A stretch of 14,933 bases of DNA from Anaerolineaceae bacterium (GCA_028714615.1 JAQTMA010000024.1:10560-25492), one strand, 5' to 3'; counted from the first letter of the stretch, positions 1 to 7,942 are shown. Numbers and translations: made by a program. Notes: generated by a model from the letters alone, not told the origin.

Positions 1-713
1 TGGATACCGAGGTCGTGCCGGTCCATCAGGAAAGCGGTAATGGCATTCGGAATGCCGCCGATGCCAAGTTGCAGCGTCGAACCATCCTGGATCAGGTCGG
101 CGATGTAGCCGCCGATGGCTTGTTCGGCGGATGATGGGGGCGCCGGCGGGAACTGGAACAGCGGAACGTGGTTCTCGACTACATGCTGAACTTCGGAGAT
201 GTGCACCTGGGTATCGCCCAAGGTGCGGGGCAGGTTCTCATTGATTTCCAACACGACCAGGTCGGCGGCGGCCATCAGTTGTTTTTCGATCACCAGCCCC
301 AACGATAGCGACATGTAGCCACGCCGGTCGGGCGGGGTCGCCGTCCCCCAAAAGACGTTCAGCTTCCCTCTGGCAGCGGCCAGCTTGACCGTAGCTGCCT
401 GGTGCAGGTTGTTGGGAATATACGAGGTACGGCCCTCGGGGTGGATCTTGCGATCGGGGGCGCCGTAGAACCAGTTCTCGACAAAAAAGTGGCCGACCAT
501 CTCCGTCTTCTGGATAAAGTCGTACTGCCGCAGCGGCAGGCAGACCCAAACCGTAACGTCCCCCAATCGTTCCGCGGCTTTGCCCAGCTCGGCCAGCAGG
601 CCGGGCGGCTCGGAAGCGGCCATGGCTACTCCAATCGTCTGGTGCGACCGCACCAGCGCGACCGCGTCTGGGATGGTAATCAGTTTTTGCCGGTATTGGT
701 CTTTAGGGTCCAT
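1..713 (-). CDS. Acetyl-CoA hydrolase/CoA-transferase family protein (4-hydroxybutyrate CoA-transferase-like), N-terminal part
   Basis: This is the N-terminal 237 residues of a class I CoA-transferase; the C-terminal part lies beyond the left edge. Family members move CoA between acetyl-CoA and carboxylic acids such as 4-hydroxybutyrate, butyrate or succinate, or hydrolyse acetyl-CoA. The frame is open from an ATG at 713 with an AGAGG ribosome site about 6 nt upstream. The N-terminus (YRQKLITIPDAVALV) matches the usual start of the AcetylCoA_hydro_N domain. A run reading GRTSYIPNNLHQ follows near the middle, and the glycine-rich LQLGIGGIPNAI motif of the 4-hydroxybutyrate transferase subgroup lies at residues 214-225. 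The catalytic glutamate is expected in the missing half. It is the third gene of the operon, 35 nt after the condensing enzyme, so it probably supplies or releases the acyl-CoA used by that enzyme. The substrate cannot be read from the sequence. Confidence 0.88.
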   Translation of the reverse strand, partial: MDPKDQYRQKLITIPDAVALVRSHQTIGVAMAASEPPGLLAELGKAAERLGDVTVWVCLPLRQYDFIQKTEMVGHFFVENWFYGAPDRKIHPEGRTSYIPNNLHQAATVKLAAARGKLNVFWGTATPPDRRGYMSLSLGLVIEKQLMAAADLVVLEINENLPRTLGDTQVHISEVQHVVENHVPLFQFPPAPPSSAEQAIGGYIADLIQDGSTLQLGIGGIPNAITAFLMDRHDLGI

Positions 714-748
714 GTTGCCTCTGGAGTTCTATATCTCACGCGCCCCGA

Positions 749-1735
749 TCAGGGCATGATAAACGCTGAACCGGCCTGGTTATATCCCACACCGGAACCC
801 ACCAGTGTCACCAGGTCGCCGGATTTGATCTTGCCTTGCTCGCGAGCATCGTCGAAGCACATCGGGACGCAAGCCGAGCCGGTGTAGCCCCACTTATCCA
901 TGATCCAGTGGGTTTTCTCCATCGGTAGCCCCAGTGCTTCCATGACGACCTGGATGCTGCCCAGGCGCACCTGGGTGAATATCGCCATATCGACGGCGCT
1001 TAAGTCAAAATTGCCGTTTTTCGCCAGCTCTTTCATGCGCAGAACCCAGCCGATATTGTTGACCTCTGCAGGGAAAGGCTTCACCAGCTTGACCTTGGTA
1101 CGCCCCTCCTGGACGCTTTGGGCGGTCGCTGGTTCGTAGACGCCGCCCGAGTAAATCCCCCAGTTTTGGTGGTACGAGCCATCTGCAAAGAAGGTCGAGC
1201 TGACGAACCCTGGCTTGGTATCGGCAGCCAGGATGGCTGCCCCGGCTCCATCGCCGTAATAGAACGACATGACGTCATTCTGGGTATCCGATAGCCTGTG
1301 CATCATATACGCGCCGATGACCATCACATATTTCAGGTGGGGGTTGGTGCTGATCAACCCGGCTCCGATATTCAGGCCGGTCGGGAAAGACGCACAGGCG
1401 CAACCGACGTCGAAGGTGCCTGCCTTGACGGCGCCTAGCTTGTGCTGCACTACTACCGACGTAGCCGGGGTGATGTAATCGGGGCTGTCGGTGCCGAGAA
1501 TGATCATATCCAGGTCCTCGGCTTTCAGGCCGGCCTCTTGCAGCGCATCCCTGGCTGCTTCCGCCGCCAGGTCGGAGGTCGTGCATTCTTCGGGAGCATA
1601 AAAACGCGTTTGGATGGCGGAGGCTTTCTGGAACTTATCGACCACCTCGCCGAAGATGGGTCGCAAATCGGCGTTGGAGCGTTCGATGGGAGGCAGGTAG
1701 CGGCCGGTCGAAATGATCGTGGCATAACGGGTCAT
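749..1735 (-). CDS. Ketoacyl-ACP synthase III-like (FabH/HMG-CoA synthase-like) thiolase-fold condensing enzyme
   Basis: A 328-residue thiolase-fold enzyme, the normal length for FabH. Family members condense an acyl-CoA with malonyl-ACP or another acyl thioester. Visible marks are the active-site strand DVGCACASFPTGL with the expected nucleophile Cys114, the FabH-type YYGDGAGAAIL at 159-169 and the C-terminal glycine loop GSGVGYNQAG at 313-322. The other two catalytic positions are odd. The stretch where FabH has PHQAN reads FTQVR (253-257), so His is replaced by Thr254. Where FabH has GNTS the protein reads GYTG (283-286), so Asn is replaced by Tyr284. The chemistry may therefore differ from decarboxylative Claisen condensation; acyl transfer or non-decarboxylative condensation is possible. 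The ATG start has an AGGAGA site 6-8 nt upstream. The gene sits 41 nt after the reductase and 35 nt before the CoA-transferase, in one operon. Fold assignment is firm; substrate and reaction are unknown. Confidence 0.87.
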   Translation of the reverse strand: MTRYATIISTGRYLPPIERSNADLRPIFGEVVDKFQKASAIQTRFYAPEECTTSDLAAEAARDALQEAGLKAEDLDMIILGTDSPDYITPATSVVVQHKLGAVKAGTFDVGCACASFPTGLNIGAGLISTNPHLKYVMVIGAYMMHRLSDTQNDVMSFYYGDGAGAAILAADTKPGFVSSTFFADGSYHQNWGIYSGGVYEPATAQSVQEGRTKVKLVKPFPAEVNNIGWVLRMKELAKNGNFDLSAVDMAIFTQVRLGSIQVVMEALGLPMEKTHWIMDKWGYTGSACVPMCFDDAREQGKIKSGDLVTLVGSGVGYNQAGSAFIMP

Positions 1736-1776
1736 AGGGTTCTCCTGAGTTTGGTGAGGATCGGCGAGGACTGTGG

Positions 1777-2541
1777 CTAGGTGCCGATGACGATCCCGCC
1801 GTCGACGCTGATCGTTGCGCCGTGAACGAAGCCGGCCTCATCGCTGGCCAGCCACAGGTAGGTATTGGCGATATCGCAGGGATCTCCAAGCCGGCCTAAA
1901 GGGGTATGCGCGCGCATATCGGCCAGCACGTTTTCAGGCATTTTTTGAACCATTTCTGTGAGGATAAACCCGGGTGCGACGGCGTTGACCCGGATGTGGT
2001 AGCGTCCCAGCTCGCGCGCCCATACTTTGGTCATCCCGATCACGCCGGCCTTGGTGGCCACGTAATTCGACTGTCCGAAATTGCCGTAAAGCCCAACCAC
2101 CGATGAAGCGTTGAGGATGACCCCGCCGCCCTGCTTGATCATCACGGGAGCGACGGCCTGGGTGCAGTTGAAAACGCCTTTCAGGTTGACCGAAATCACA
2201 CTATCAAAGGCTGTCCCCTCCATCTGCCTCGATAGCTCGCCGTCTTTCATCTTGACCAACTGGGCGTCGCGGGTGATCCCGGCGTTATTGACCAGGACGT
2301 CGATACGAGCATAGCGCGCGATCACGGCGTCCACCCAGGCCTGCACGTCCTCGCGATCGGTCACGTCAACTTTGAAAAAGCTGGACTGCGGGCCGAGGTC
2401 GTTCAGGAGTGCATTCCCGGCGGCTTCGTTGACGTCGCAAATGACGACGAGCGCGCCTTCCTCGGCAAACCGGATGGCCGTGGCTTTTCCGATCCCGGAC
2501 GCACCCCCGGTCACCAGGCAAACTTTATCTTTCAATCTCAT
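1777..2541 (-). CDS. Short-chain dehydrogenase/reductase (FabG-like 3-oxoacyl reductase)
   Basis: A 254-residue classical SDR that uses NAD(P)H, probably to reduce a 3-oxoacyl thioester to the 3-hydroxy form. It shows the cofactor motif TGGASGIG (11-18), NNAG (85-88), Asn119, and the catalytic Ser147, Tyr160 and Lys164 (spacing S-x12-Y-x3-K as in FabG). The typical NAVAPGFILTEM stretch lies at 186-197 and DGG near the C-terminus. The start at 2541 is chosen because AAAGGAG sits 6 nt upstream of this ATG. A longer frame to 2598 would pass through the ribosome site and the transcription start region. It is the first gene of the operon with the condensing enzyme and CoA-transferase. It lies behind the SARP-type direct repeats and a GATAAT box, which makes it a likely target of the regulator encoded just upstream. 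Reduction of the condensing enzyme's product is an inference from this context. Confidence 0.93.
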   Translation of the reverse strand: MRLKDKVCLVTGGASGIGKATAIRFAEEGALVVICDVNEAAGNALLNDLGPQSSFFKVDVTDREDVQAWVDAVIARYARIDVLVNNAGITRDAQLVKMKDGELSRQMEGTAFDSVISVNLKGVFNCTQAVAPVMIKQGGGVILNASSVVGLYGNFGQSNYVATKAGVIGMTKVWARELGRYHIRVNAVAPGFILTEMVQKMPENVLADMRAHTPLGRLGDPCDIANTYLWLASDEAGFVHGATISVDGGIVIGT

Positions 2542-2590
2542 GATCGACTCCTTTGTAAGAAAAAGGGAGAGGCTTTCGCCGCAGCTTGAT

Positions 2591-2632
2591 ATTATCAAAG
2601 GAGCGTTGCAGAATAGTTACATTCCAGTTACA
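2591..2632 (-). promoter_or_regulatory. SARP-type activator box (three heptamer direct repeats) with -10 element, promoter of the reductase operon
   Basis: Read on the minus strand there are three heptamers: TGTAACT (2632-2626), TGTAACT (2621-2615) and TGCAACG (2610-2604), each separated by 4 nt. This gives an exact 11-bp period, one helical turn. Seven bp after the last repeat comes GATAAT (2596-2591), a good -10 box. The -35 position overlaps the repeats and matches TTGACA poorly, as expected for an activator-dependent promoter. Transcription would begin near 2584, leaving a leader of roughly 43 nt before the reductase ATG. SARP regulators are known to bind heptamer direct repeats of 11-bp period about 8 bp upstream of the -10 box. 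The gene directly upstream encodes a protein with that DNA-binding module. Confidence 0.72.
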
Positions 2633-2641
2633 GGTGATGAT

Positions 2642-2665
2642 ATTCGCGCTCTTCTATTCGCGAAT
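2642..2665. repeat. Inverted repeat / stem-loop between the regulator gene and the SARP box
   Basis: ATTCGCG (2642-2648) and CGCGAAT (2659-2665) form a perfect 7-bp inverted repeat with a 10-nt loop. The second arm is part of a self-palindrome ATTCGCGAAT (2656-2665). There is no T-run on the minus-strand side, so it is a poor intrinsic terminator for the regulator gene. It could be a weak attenuating hairpin or a binding site just upstream of the direct repeats. Confidence 0.35.
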
Positions 2666-2702
2666 TTTGTGTAGGATGTGGATAAACTCTTTGGCTACCT
2701 GT

Positions 2703-5700
2703 TCAAGATCGGATCTGATCGAGGAACGCCTTCGTCTCCGGAGACGGGTCGATCCCCAATTCCCCAAATAACGTCTCACGACAACGGTTGTAGGTCGCTT
2801 GAGCCTTAGAATGATTCCCCTGGCCAATATAGGCCTGGATCAGTTGGCGGTAGGCCGGTTCCCAACACGCATCTTGATGTAACGCCGACAGGCAAATCGA
2901 GATGGCTTTATCCCACTCCTGGTTCACCAGCCAATGTTGCGCCAGTTGATCAGCTACCTTTAAAAACGCCTTGGCCAGTTTCTCGCGATAAGGGATGGCC
3001 CAATCTTCATAACGGGCGTCGGGTAAAAACTGATCCTGGTATAGCCCAACTGCTTGTTGGAGATCGGCAAGTTCGGTCGACCCGGCCAGTTTTTCAAACC
3101 GGTCCGCATCGATCTCCACGGCTGCCAGTGGGTTCAACCCATACGTATTTCCCTGGCGGATGATGAAAAACGGCGGCGCTTCCCGCGAACGGGTCGGCTC
3201 CAGGGCGCGGTTGACAGCATTCAACGCCACCTTGAAATCGCGAACGGCTGCATCTGCGGGCATCTCGGGCCACAACAGCTCGGTGATTTGCTCGCGCTGC
3301 AAGAACTGCCGGGGGTGGGCGACGAACAACTGGAACAGGTGCCGGGCTTTTTCGCGCACCCATTCCTGCGCCGTAACCGGCGTCTCCGAGCGCCAAACGC
3401 CAAACGGCCCCAGGGCGCGCACCCAGAGGGTATATCCGGGATGGTCTTGAGCCGATTCCAATCCGCGCTGCTTCAGTAAACAGTGAATGTAGTCCGGCTC
3501 GATCCCGCGGCGACGGGCTTCCATGAGGAGAGGTAAAAACGCCTGGTCGTCCTTCAACCCCAGGTAAGTGCACCGCGTAAGCAGCTCGTCGTAATGGTTG
3601 GCCCGCGTAACCGGCAAGACCTCACGCAGGTGGTCTTCGGCTGTCGCAGTATCCCCTTGCCACCAGGCATTCAAGGCCAACCAGATCCGTACGGCGCACC
3701 TGGCATAGGAGTCGCCCACCTGTTCGAAACCTTGGAAAGCCCGATCGAGCCATTCCTCTGCCGGACGCGGCTGGCCGGCCATGGCGTAGCTCGAGCCCAT
3801 TGCCACGCGAACCATGTTACCGATCCAGACATCCCCGGCTTGTTCGGCCAGGTCTACGGCATGCAGGGCGTTCTCTTCGGCCTGCGGCAGGTTTTCGCGG
3901 TACCCGTACACCCGGCATAATCCCCAGAGCGGCTCGACGAGCACCCGGGTTACCTTAAATGGCTGCACCAGCTCGATCGACTTGCGATAGCAGGCCACCG
4001 CCTCTTCGGTGCGCTGATTCATCCACGGGTAGCTTGCCTGTAATTCAAGCGCATGCCCAAGGCGCATGTACCCGACGGATTGCACAAAATCAGAGCGTAA
4101 CCCCTGGCCGATTGCGATTCCGGTGCGCGCCAGGTGCTCTGCGGCAAGGTGATCTCCCCGCAGCACACAGACCAGGGAAAGGAGCAGGACGGTTTCGCGA
4201 TGGAACCGCGGCGGTCGGGAGGCGCTTGCCTGGCTTTCCTCCTGTGCGCGGGGTTCGAGCAAGCGCTGGGCTTCTTCCAGGCGGCCGGTGCGCAGCATCG
4301 CGCGGGCTTCCAGATACAGGTCGCCTGGGTCAGCTTCCGAGCGGAGTAACTGCGCCTCCGCGTGCAGTACCTGGGCCTGCTTGGGATAGCCTAGATTGAG
4401 CTTGTTTTCCGCAATTTGATCAAAAAGGGCTGCAGTTTCCTGGCGATATTCTTGAGGCTCTAACCAACGCGAGGCTTCCTCCAGCAGTGAATCAGCCTTC
4501 AATGGACGCAGGGTATCCAGGTAGACTTGCGCCTGCCCGCGCAAAGCTCCGCTGTGACCCAGGTGGTCGTCTGCGGCGGTAAATAGCTTTTCAGCAGTCT
4601 GGTAATGTTCGAGGGCTCCGTCGAAATCCGCGCGCAAGCGCAGCACATCACCAACGAGCAGGTTCAGGGATGGTCGCTTCGATCGGATTCCTTCCGGAAG
4701 CTGGAAGATCCATTTCATCAAACGGTCCAGGCGACCCAGCCTGATCAAACTCGGGCCGGTATCTTCGATCTGTTTAGCGGCCTGGTCATAAAGCGCGGCT
4801 TCCAAGAGGTGGTAGATGGTCTCCTCGGGCATGCCATTGTCTTCATAATACTTTGCCGCCTGCTGATGAAGGGCATGCTTGCGTTCCGGATCGCTTCTCA
4901 ACTGAGACTGAAGGAAATTTTGGAACAGGTGCTGATATCGATAGGTTCCTTCTCCAATCGCATTCACAAACAGGCCGGCCTCATACAGATGCCGCAGCAT
5001 CACTCCGGACGAGAGGGTTGAAGGTGGGCAACTCAACTGGAGGAGCGCGTCACAGGCTGGTGCGTCCATCTGGTCCAAGACAGACATGGTAACGAGGAAA
5101 CATTGCACGTCTTGCGGTTGGCGGGCGAGCACCTCTGGCGCCAGGTAGTCGAAGAGTCCCTCCAGGGTATCCGGGAGGCGTTCCAAAACCGTCTCCAGGC
5201 TGGAAGAAGCGCCGCTTTGCAAGCTTTGCCAGATGATCTGCAAGGCAATGATCCACCCTTCCGTCTCAATCTCCAGGGCTTTGACCTGCTGGGATGAAAG
5301 CTGGTAGCCATAGTACTGGCTGAAGAGCGCCTCGATCTCATCGGCGGTGAACGCCAGCTCGCTGCGATTGAAGATCAGTGCCTGCCCCCTGGCGCGCCAG
5401 CGTGAAAGATCGTCAAACGGCAAGGGTTGGCGCGTAGAGATGATGATGTGCAAATTGGGGGGGTGGTATTCGATCAGGTACCGAACCAGATCTGCAATTT
5501 CGGTAACATCCTGCACCCAATGGTAATCATCCAGAACCAGCACCGCTTCGCAGCTCGGATGGATGGTAAGCGCGTTGAGCAGTGGGTTGATGGCTGCCGT
5601 TTCAACGCGACCGTCATTCTCCTCGAGGTTCTTGAAGGCCGAGTCACTCCATGCCTGACCTTTTTGGCCAAAGGCTGCCAGGAGATGCACTAGAAAAACC

Positions 5701-5930
5701 AATGGATCGCGATCCAGATCGGTGATGGTGTACCAGAAGAGGTTATCGATGCTGGTTGCCAGAGAAGCCACGAGCGTCGTCTTCCCATAGCCGGTGCCGG
5801 CCTGGAGGATGGTCAACGGGTAATCGAGGGCAGCCTTCAAGCGCTTTTCAAGGCGCGAGCGGCGCAGACCGCCGCGGCGCTGACGAGGGGGAATGAGCTT
5901 GGATCGAATTACCAGGTCGGTTAGCGACAT
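2703..5930 (-). CDS. MalT-type STAND ATPase/TPR transcriptional activator with C-terminal SARP (winged helix + BTAD) module
   Basis: A very large (1075-residue) signal-transducing activator. The N-terminal P-loop ATPase shows Walker A GTGYGKTT (45-52), Walker B AVLVLDDYHW (129-138) and an ISTRQPLP segment (164-171), all typical of MalT/LuxR-LAL STAND proteins. A long helical region rich in TPR-like repeats fills roughly residues 380-830. The C-terminus carries an OmpR-like winged helix (about 840-935, with REQITELLWPE) and a bacterial transcriptional activation domain (about 936-1075). MalT ends in a LuxR helix-turn-helix, and AfsR carries the SARP module at the N-terminus, so the order here is ATPase-TPR-SARP. 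ATG at 5930 gives the usual family N-terminus. A TTG at 5978 would add 16 residues but sits only about 5 nt from the predicted transcription start. It likely activates the downstream reductase operon; the ligand sensed by the TPR region is unknown. Confidence 0.93.
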   Translation of the reverse strand: MSLTDLVIRSKLIPPRQRRGGLRRSRLEKRLKAALDYPLTILQAGTGYGKTTLVASLATSIDNLFWYTITDLDRDPLVFLVHLLAAFGQKGQAWSDSAFKNLEENDGRVETAAINPLLNALTIHPSCEAVLVLDDYHWVQDVTEIADLVRYLIEYHPPNLHIIISTRQPLPFDDLSRWRARGQALIFNRSELAFTADEIEALFSQYYGYQLSSQQVKALEIETEGWIIALQIIWQSLQSGASSSLETVLERLPDTLEGLFDYLAPEVLARQPQDVQCFLVTMSVLDQMDAPACDALLQLSCPPSTLSSGVMLRHLYEAGLFVNAIGEGTYRYQHLFQNFLQSQLRSDPERKHALHQQAAKYYEDNGMPEETIYHLLEAALYDQAAKQIEDTGPSLIRLGRLDRLMKWIFQLPEGIRSKRPSLNLLVGDVLRLRADFDGALEHYQTAEKLFTAADDHLGHSGALRGQAQVYLDTLRPLKADSLLEEASRWLEPQEYRQETAALFDQIAENKLNLGYPKQAQVLHAEAQLLRSEADPGDLYLEARAMLRTGRLEEAQRLLEPRAQEESQASASRPPRFHRETVLLLSLVCVLRGDHLAAEHLARTGIAIGQGLRSDFVQSVGYMRLGHALELQASYPWMNQRTEEAVACYRKSIELVQPFKVTRVLVEPLWGLCRVYGYRENLPQAEENALHAVDLAEQAGDVWIGNMVRVAMGSSYAMAGQPRPAEEWLDRAFQGFEQVGDSYARCAVRIWLALNAWWQGDTATAEDHLREVLPVTRANHYDELLTRCTYLGLKDDQAFLPLLMEARRRGIEPDYIHCLLKQRGLESAQDHPGYTLWVRALGPFGVWRSETPVTAQEWVREKARHLFQLFVAHPRQFLQREQITELLWPEMPADAAVRDFKVALNAVNRALEPTRSREAPPFFIIRQGNTYGLNPLAAVEIDADRFEKLAGSTELADLQQAVGLYQDQFLPDARYEDWAIPYREKLAKAFLKVADQLAQHWLVNQEWDKAISICLSALHQDACWEPAYRQLIQAYIGQGNHSKAQATYNRCRETLFGELGIDPSPETKAFLDQIRS

Positions 5931-5989
5931 TCTGGGTAGAGAATCATCCGCTTCGGGAAGGTGGATAGAACGAGTCAACCTATAGGATG

Positions 5990-6018
5990 ATTATACCCGC
6001 ATGTCGCTTCCAGGTGTT
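5990..6018 (-). promoter_or_regulatory. Probable promoter of the STAND/SARP regulator gene
   Basis: On the minus strand a perfect TATAAT lies at 5995-5990, preceded by GGG. The -35 region about 17 bp upstream (AACACC, 6018-6013) is weak. Transcription would start near 5983, giving about 53 nt of leader to the ATG at 5930. The box lies in the 64-nt gap after the glycosyltransferase-like gene, so the regulator probably has its own promoter in addition to any read-through. Confidence 0.5.
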
Positions 6019-6042
6019 TCTGTTTCCTTTATTTCGATAATC

Positions 6043-7062
6043 TCAGCCTAGAACCTGAAGACGGGGTAATTGGAGATATTCTCCGCTGGTGCCCGTCCGG
6101 AGCAACTGAACGCCAACCTCGGCAATCCGTGCTGCTGAGCTGCCCCCATTTTGGATCGGGGTCAGGATGCGGAGCTGCTGCACGTCGAAATTGGAATATA
6201 CTTCTTTCCCAAGCGCCAGCCCATAAAACACGACGGACGAAGCCTGGGTCATTAATACGTCGCAATTGGCGATCATCGGACGGATATCCCCGCCGGTCAG
6301 CACCAGGGCGCTTGGAAACAATGAACGCACCTCGCCCGTCGCCAGGCTGTGATTCTCATTTGGATGGAGCTTAAAAATCACCGGCCTGCCATCCGCCACC
6401 TGGCGAACGCGCCGCAAAAACTCCAGGCGGTTATCCCTTTTGAGCGTCTCACGCAGGCTGGAAGTGGCTGCCAGGACGTAATGCCGGTAAGGGAAATCAT
6501 TGTCTAGAAATGCCGCCGCATTATCGAAGTTGGGAATCCCGGTCACTATCATTTTTTCCGGACGAATTCCCTTTTGAAGAAACAACTCCCTGTAACCCGT
6601 CGAAGCCACGCAAAAGATGTCATAGGCATCCGACAACCCGGTGGCGGCCGTATCCGCAATAAATCGGGGCAGTACCCCTCTTTTTACCAGGGGGAATAGC
6701 AGCCTTTCCGGCTCGATCATGCCCTCCTGGATCAAGATGAGACGTTTCCCCCGGATATTTTGCTGGATGAATACATCCGTACCGGTAAACACCACGTCAT
6801 AATCGCGCGCCTGACCGCCGTAGTCAATCGGGAGCCGTTCTCGCTCAAGATAAGCTTCGGTTGCCTGGCGGTGTGCGCCTCCCAGGATGGTGAAATTCAA
6901 AAAACCCAGGCGGGTAAGAGACTCTAGCAATCCATCTGCATAGAAAGGTGTAAAGGAACAATTAAACCCTTTCAAGTTCTGGGAGATCTGGTGAAGCATC
7001 GTCGTCTGGTTGAGCGAGCCACAGATCATCAGGGCATTGGGCTTGGTAGGTGAGCGTTTCAT
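6043..7062 (-). CDS. GT-B-like glycosyl/glycerophosphotransferase-family protein (surface polysaccharide or wall polymer synthesis)
   Basis: A 339-residue soluble protein without signal peptide or membrane segments. The C-terminal half resembles the donor-binding domain of CDP-glycerol glycerophosphotransferases and related capsule enzymes. FKLHPNENHS (230-239) matches the family's LHP motif, and the run CDVLMTQASSVVFYGLALGKE (267-287) matches the conserved D-x-L-x-T-x-x-S-S-x-x-x-E/Y-x-x-x-x-G-K pattern. The N-terminal half has Rossmann-like strands (residues 10-16, 88-94, 107-112). The assignment is by motif only; exact donor and acceptor are unknown, and a UDP-GlcNAc epimerase-like fold is an alternative. 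The ATG has only a weak ribosome site. It follows the PHP gene by 33 nt and is probably cotranscribed, so the two may act on the same cell-surface or phosphate-containing polymer. Confidence 0.7.
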   Translation of the reverse strand: MKRSPTKPNALMICGSLNQTTMLHQISQNLKGFNCSFTPFYADGLLESLTRLGFLNFTILGGAHRQATEAYLERERLPIDYGGQARDYDVVFTGTDVFIQQNIRGKRLILIQEGMIEPERLLFPLVKRGVLPRFIADTAATGLSDAYDIFCVASTGYRELFLQKGIRPEKMIVTGIPNFDNAAAFLDNDFPYRHYVLAATSSLRETLKRDNRLEFLRRVRQVADGRPVIFKLHPNENHSLATGEVRSLFPSALVLTGGDIRPMIANCDVLMTQASSVVFYGLALGKEVYSNFDVQQLRILTPIQNGGSSAARIAEVGVQLLRTGTSGEYLQLPRLQVLG

Positions 7063-7095
7063 ACTGGTTCAGTTTTCGGGAATGTTTCTGCCCAA

Positions 7096-7887
7096 TTAGA
7101 TGTTCTTTGGGGCGATCAGCGCATCCAGGCTAGAATCACCCGGGATGGGTTCCAACCGGCCCAGGCGCAAGGGACCGCATGGGTTGTTATGGTTGGTGAT
7201 GACCCATCCCAGCCGTCGCAACAAGAAACTGGGCACCCAACGGATGATCTTCTCCAACCCGGTCGTCGACCGCCGGGCATAGGGACGAGTGGTTCGCTGC
7301 TGGAGGGCATGGCGGAGGTCAAAGGGAGAATAGCCGGGAAATTCGGTAGCTCCCCATCCGATCATATCCAGCACATGCGTATCGCTGTTTCCTACTCGGG
7401 CAACGCCCAGCTCCTCCGCCAGCGCATTCGCCTGGCGATTACTCTGGCTGTAGACCAACCCGGCATTGAAGCATTCTATTCCAACCAGCACTTCCCTGAC
7501 ACCAGGATGATCGAGGCACTGGCGAAGCGTTTGGAGCGGGATGCTGCGCTTGACGCGCGCTCCCGGGTGGGCGGCAATACAGATTCCCCCTTGCTCACCC
7601 ACCCGCATGACCGTTTCTACCAACGAGAGCCCCGCAGGGATGGCTTTATGAATGAATAAACCTAACAAATGGCCATCCGCGGTGCTGATTTCACATCCCG
7701 GAATCACCTCGATCCCATAACGAGGCGCCAACCGGACGGCTTCTAGCGCTCCCAGGATGCAATCGTGGTCGGTGATGGCAATCACATCCAGGTTGGTGAA
7801 ATCGGCAGCGTATTTCAACACAGCCGGCACCGGGCAGGTGCCATCCCATGAATAGGTCGTATGAATATGTAAATCGGAGAATCCCAT
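7096..7887 (-). CDS. PHP-domain metal-dependent phosphoesterase
   Basis: A 263-residue protein of the polymerase-and-histidinol-phosphatase (PHP) superfamily, which hydrolyses phosphoesters with two or three bound metal ions. The metal-ligand set is visible in order: HIH (His7, His9), Asp15, the ITDHD motif (Asp40, His41), Glu66 in GCEIS, His107 in AHPGAR, Glu138, and NSDTH (Asp169, His171). The C-terminal 60 residues (about 204-263) are basic and outside the core. The ATG at 7887 has GAGG 5 nt upstream and puts the HIH motif at the family's usual distance from the N-terminus. A GTG at 7917 with AAAGG upstream is an alternative adding 10 residues. Together with the downstream transferase it forms a two-gene unit. 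The substrate is unknown; a nucleotide, sugar phosphate or polymer phosphate are all possible. Confidence 0.88.
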   Translation of the reverse strand: MGFSDLHIHTTYSWDGTCPVPAVLKYAADFTNLDVIAITDHDCILGALEAVRLAPRYGIEVIPGCEISTADGHLLGLFIHKAIPAGLSLVETVMRVGEQGGICIAAHPGARVKRSIPLQTLRQCLDHPGVREVLVGIECFNAGLVYSQSNRQANALAEELGVARVGNSDTHVLDMIGWGATEFPGYSPFDLRHALQQRTTRPYARRSTTGLEKIIRWVPSFLLRRLGWVITNHNNPCGPLRLGRLEPIPGDSSLDALIAPKNI

Positions 7888-7942
7888 AATAGCCTCGTCG
7901 GTTTGAGATTTGTGCACGCTTCAGCCTTTCTAAACCATCAAG

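Noticed and set aside
402..887. Plus-strand open frame opposite the CoA-transferase and condensing enzyme genes
   Set aside because: It is a shadow of two well-supported minus-strand genes and encodes no recognisable protein; several other long shadows across the STAND regulator and nuclease genes were dropped for the same reason.
5931..5978. TTG start of the STAND regulator adding 16 residues
   Set aside because: It lies about 5 nt from the predicted transcription start with no ribosome site; the ATG at 5930 gives the normal family N-terminus, although that ATG also lacks a strong ribosome site.
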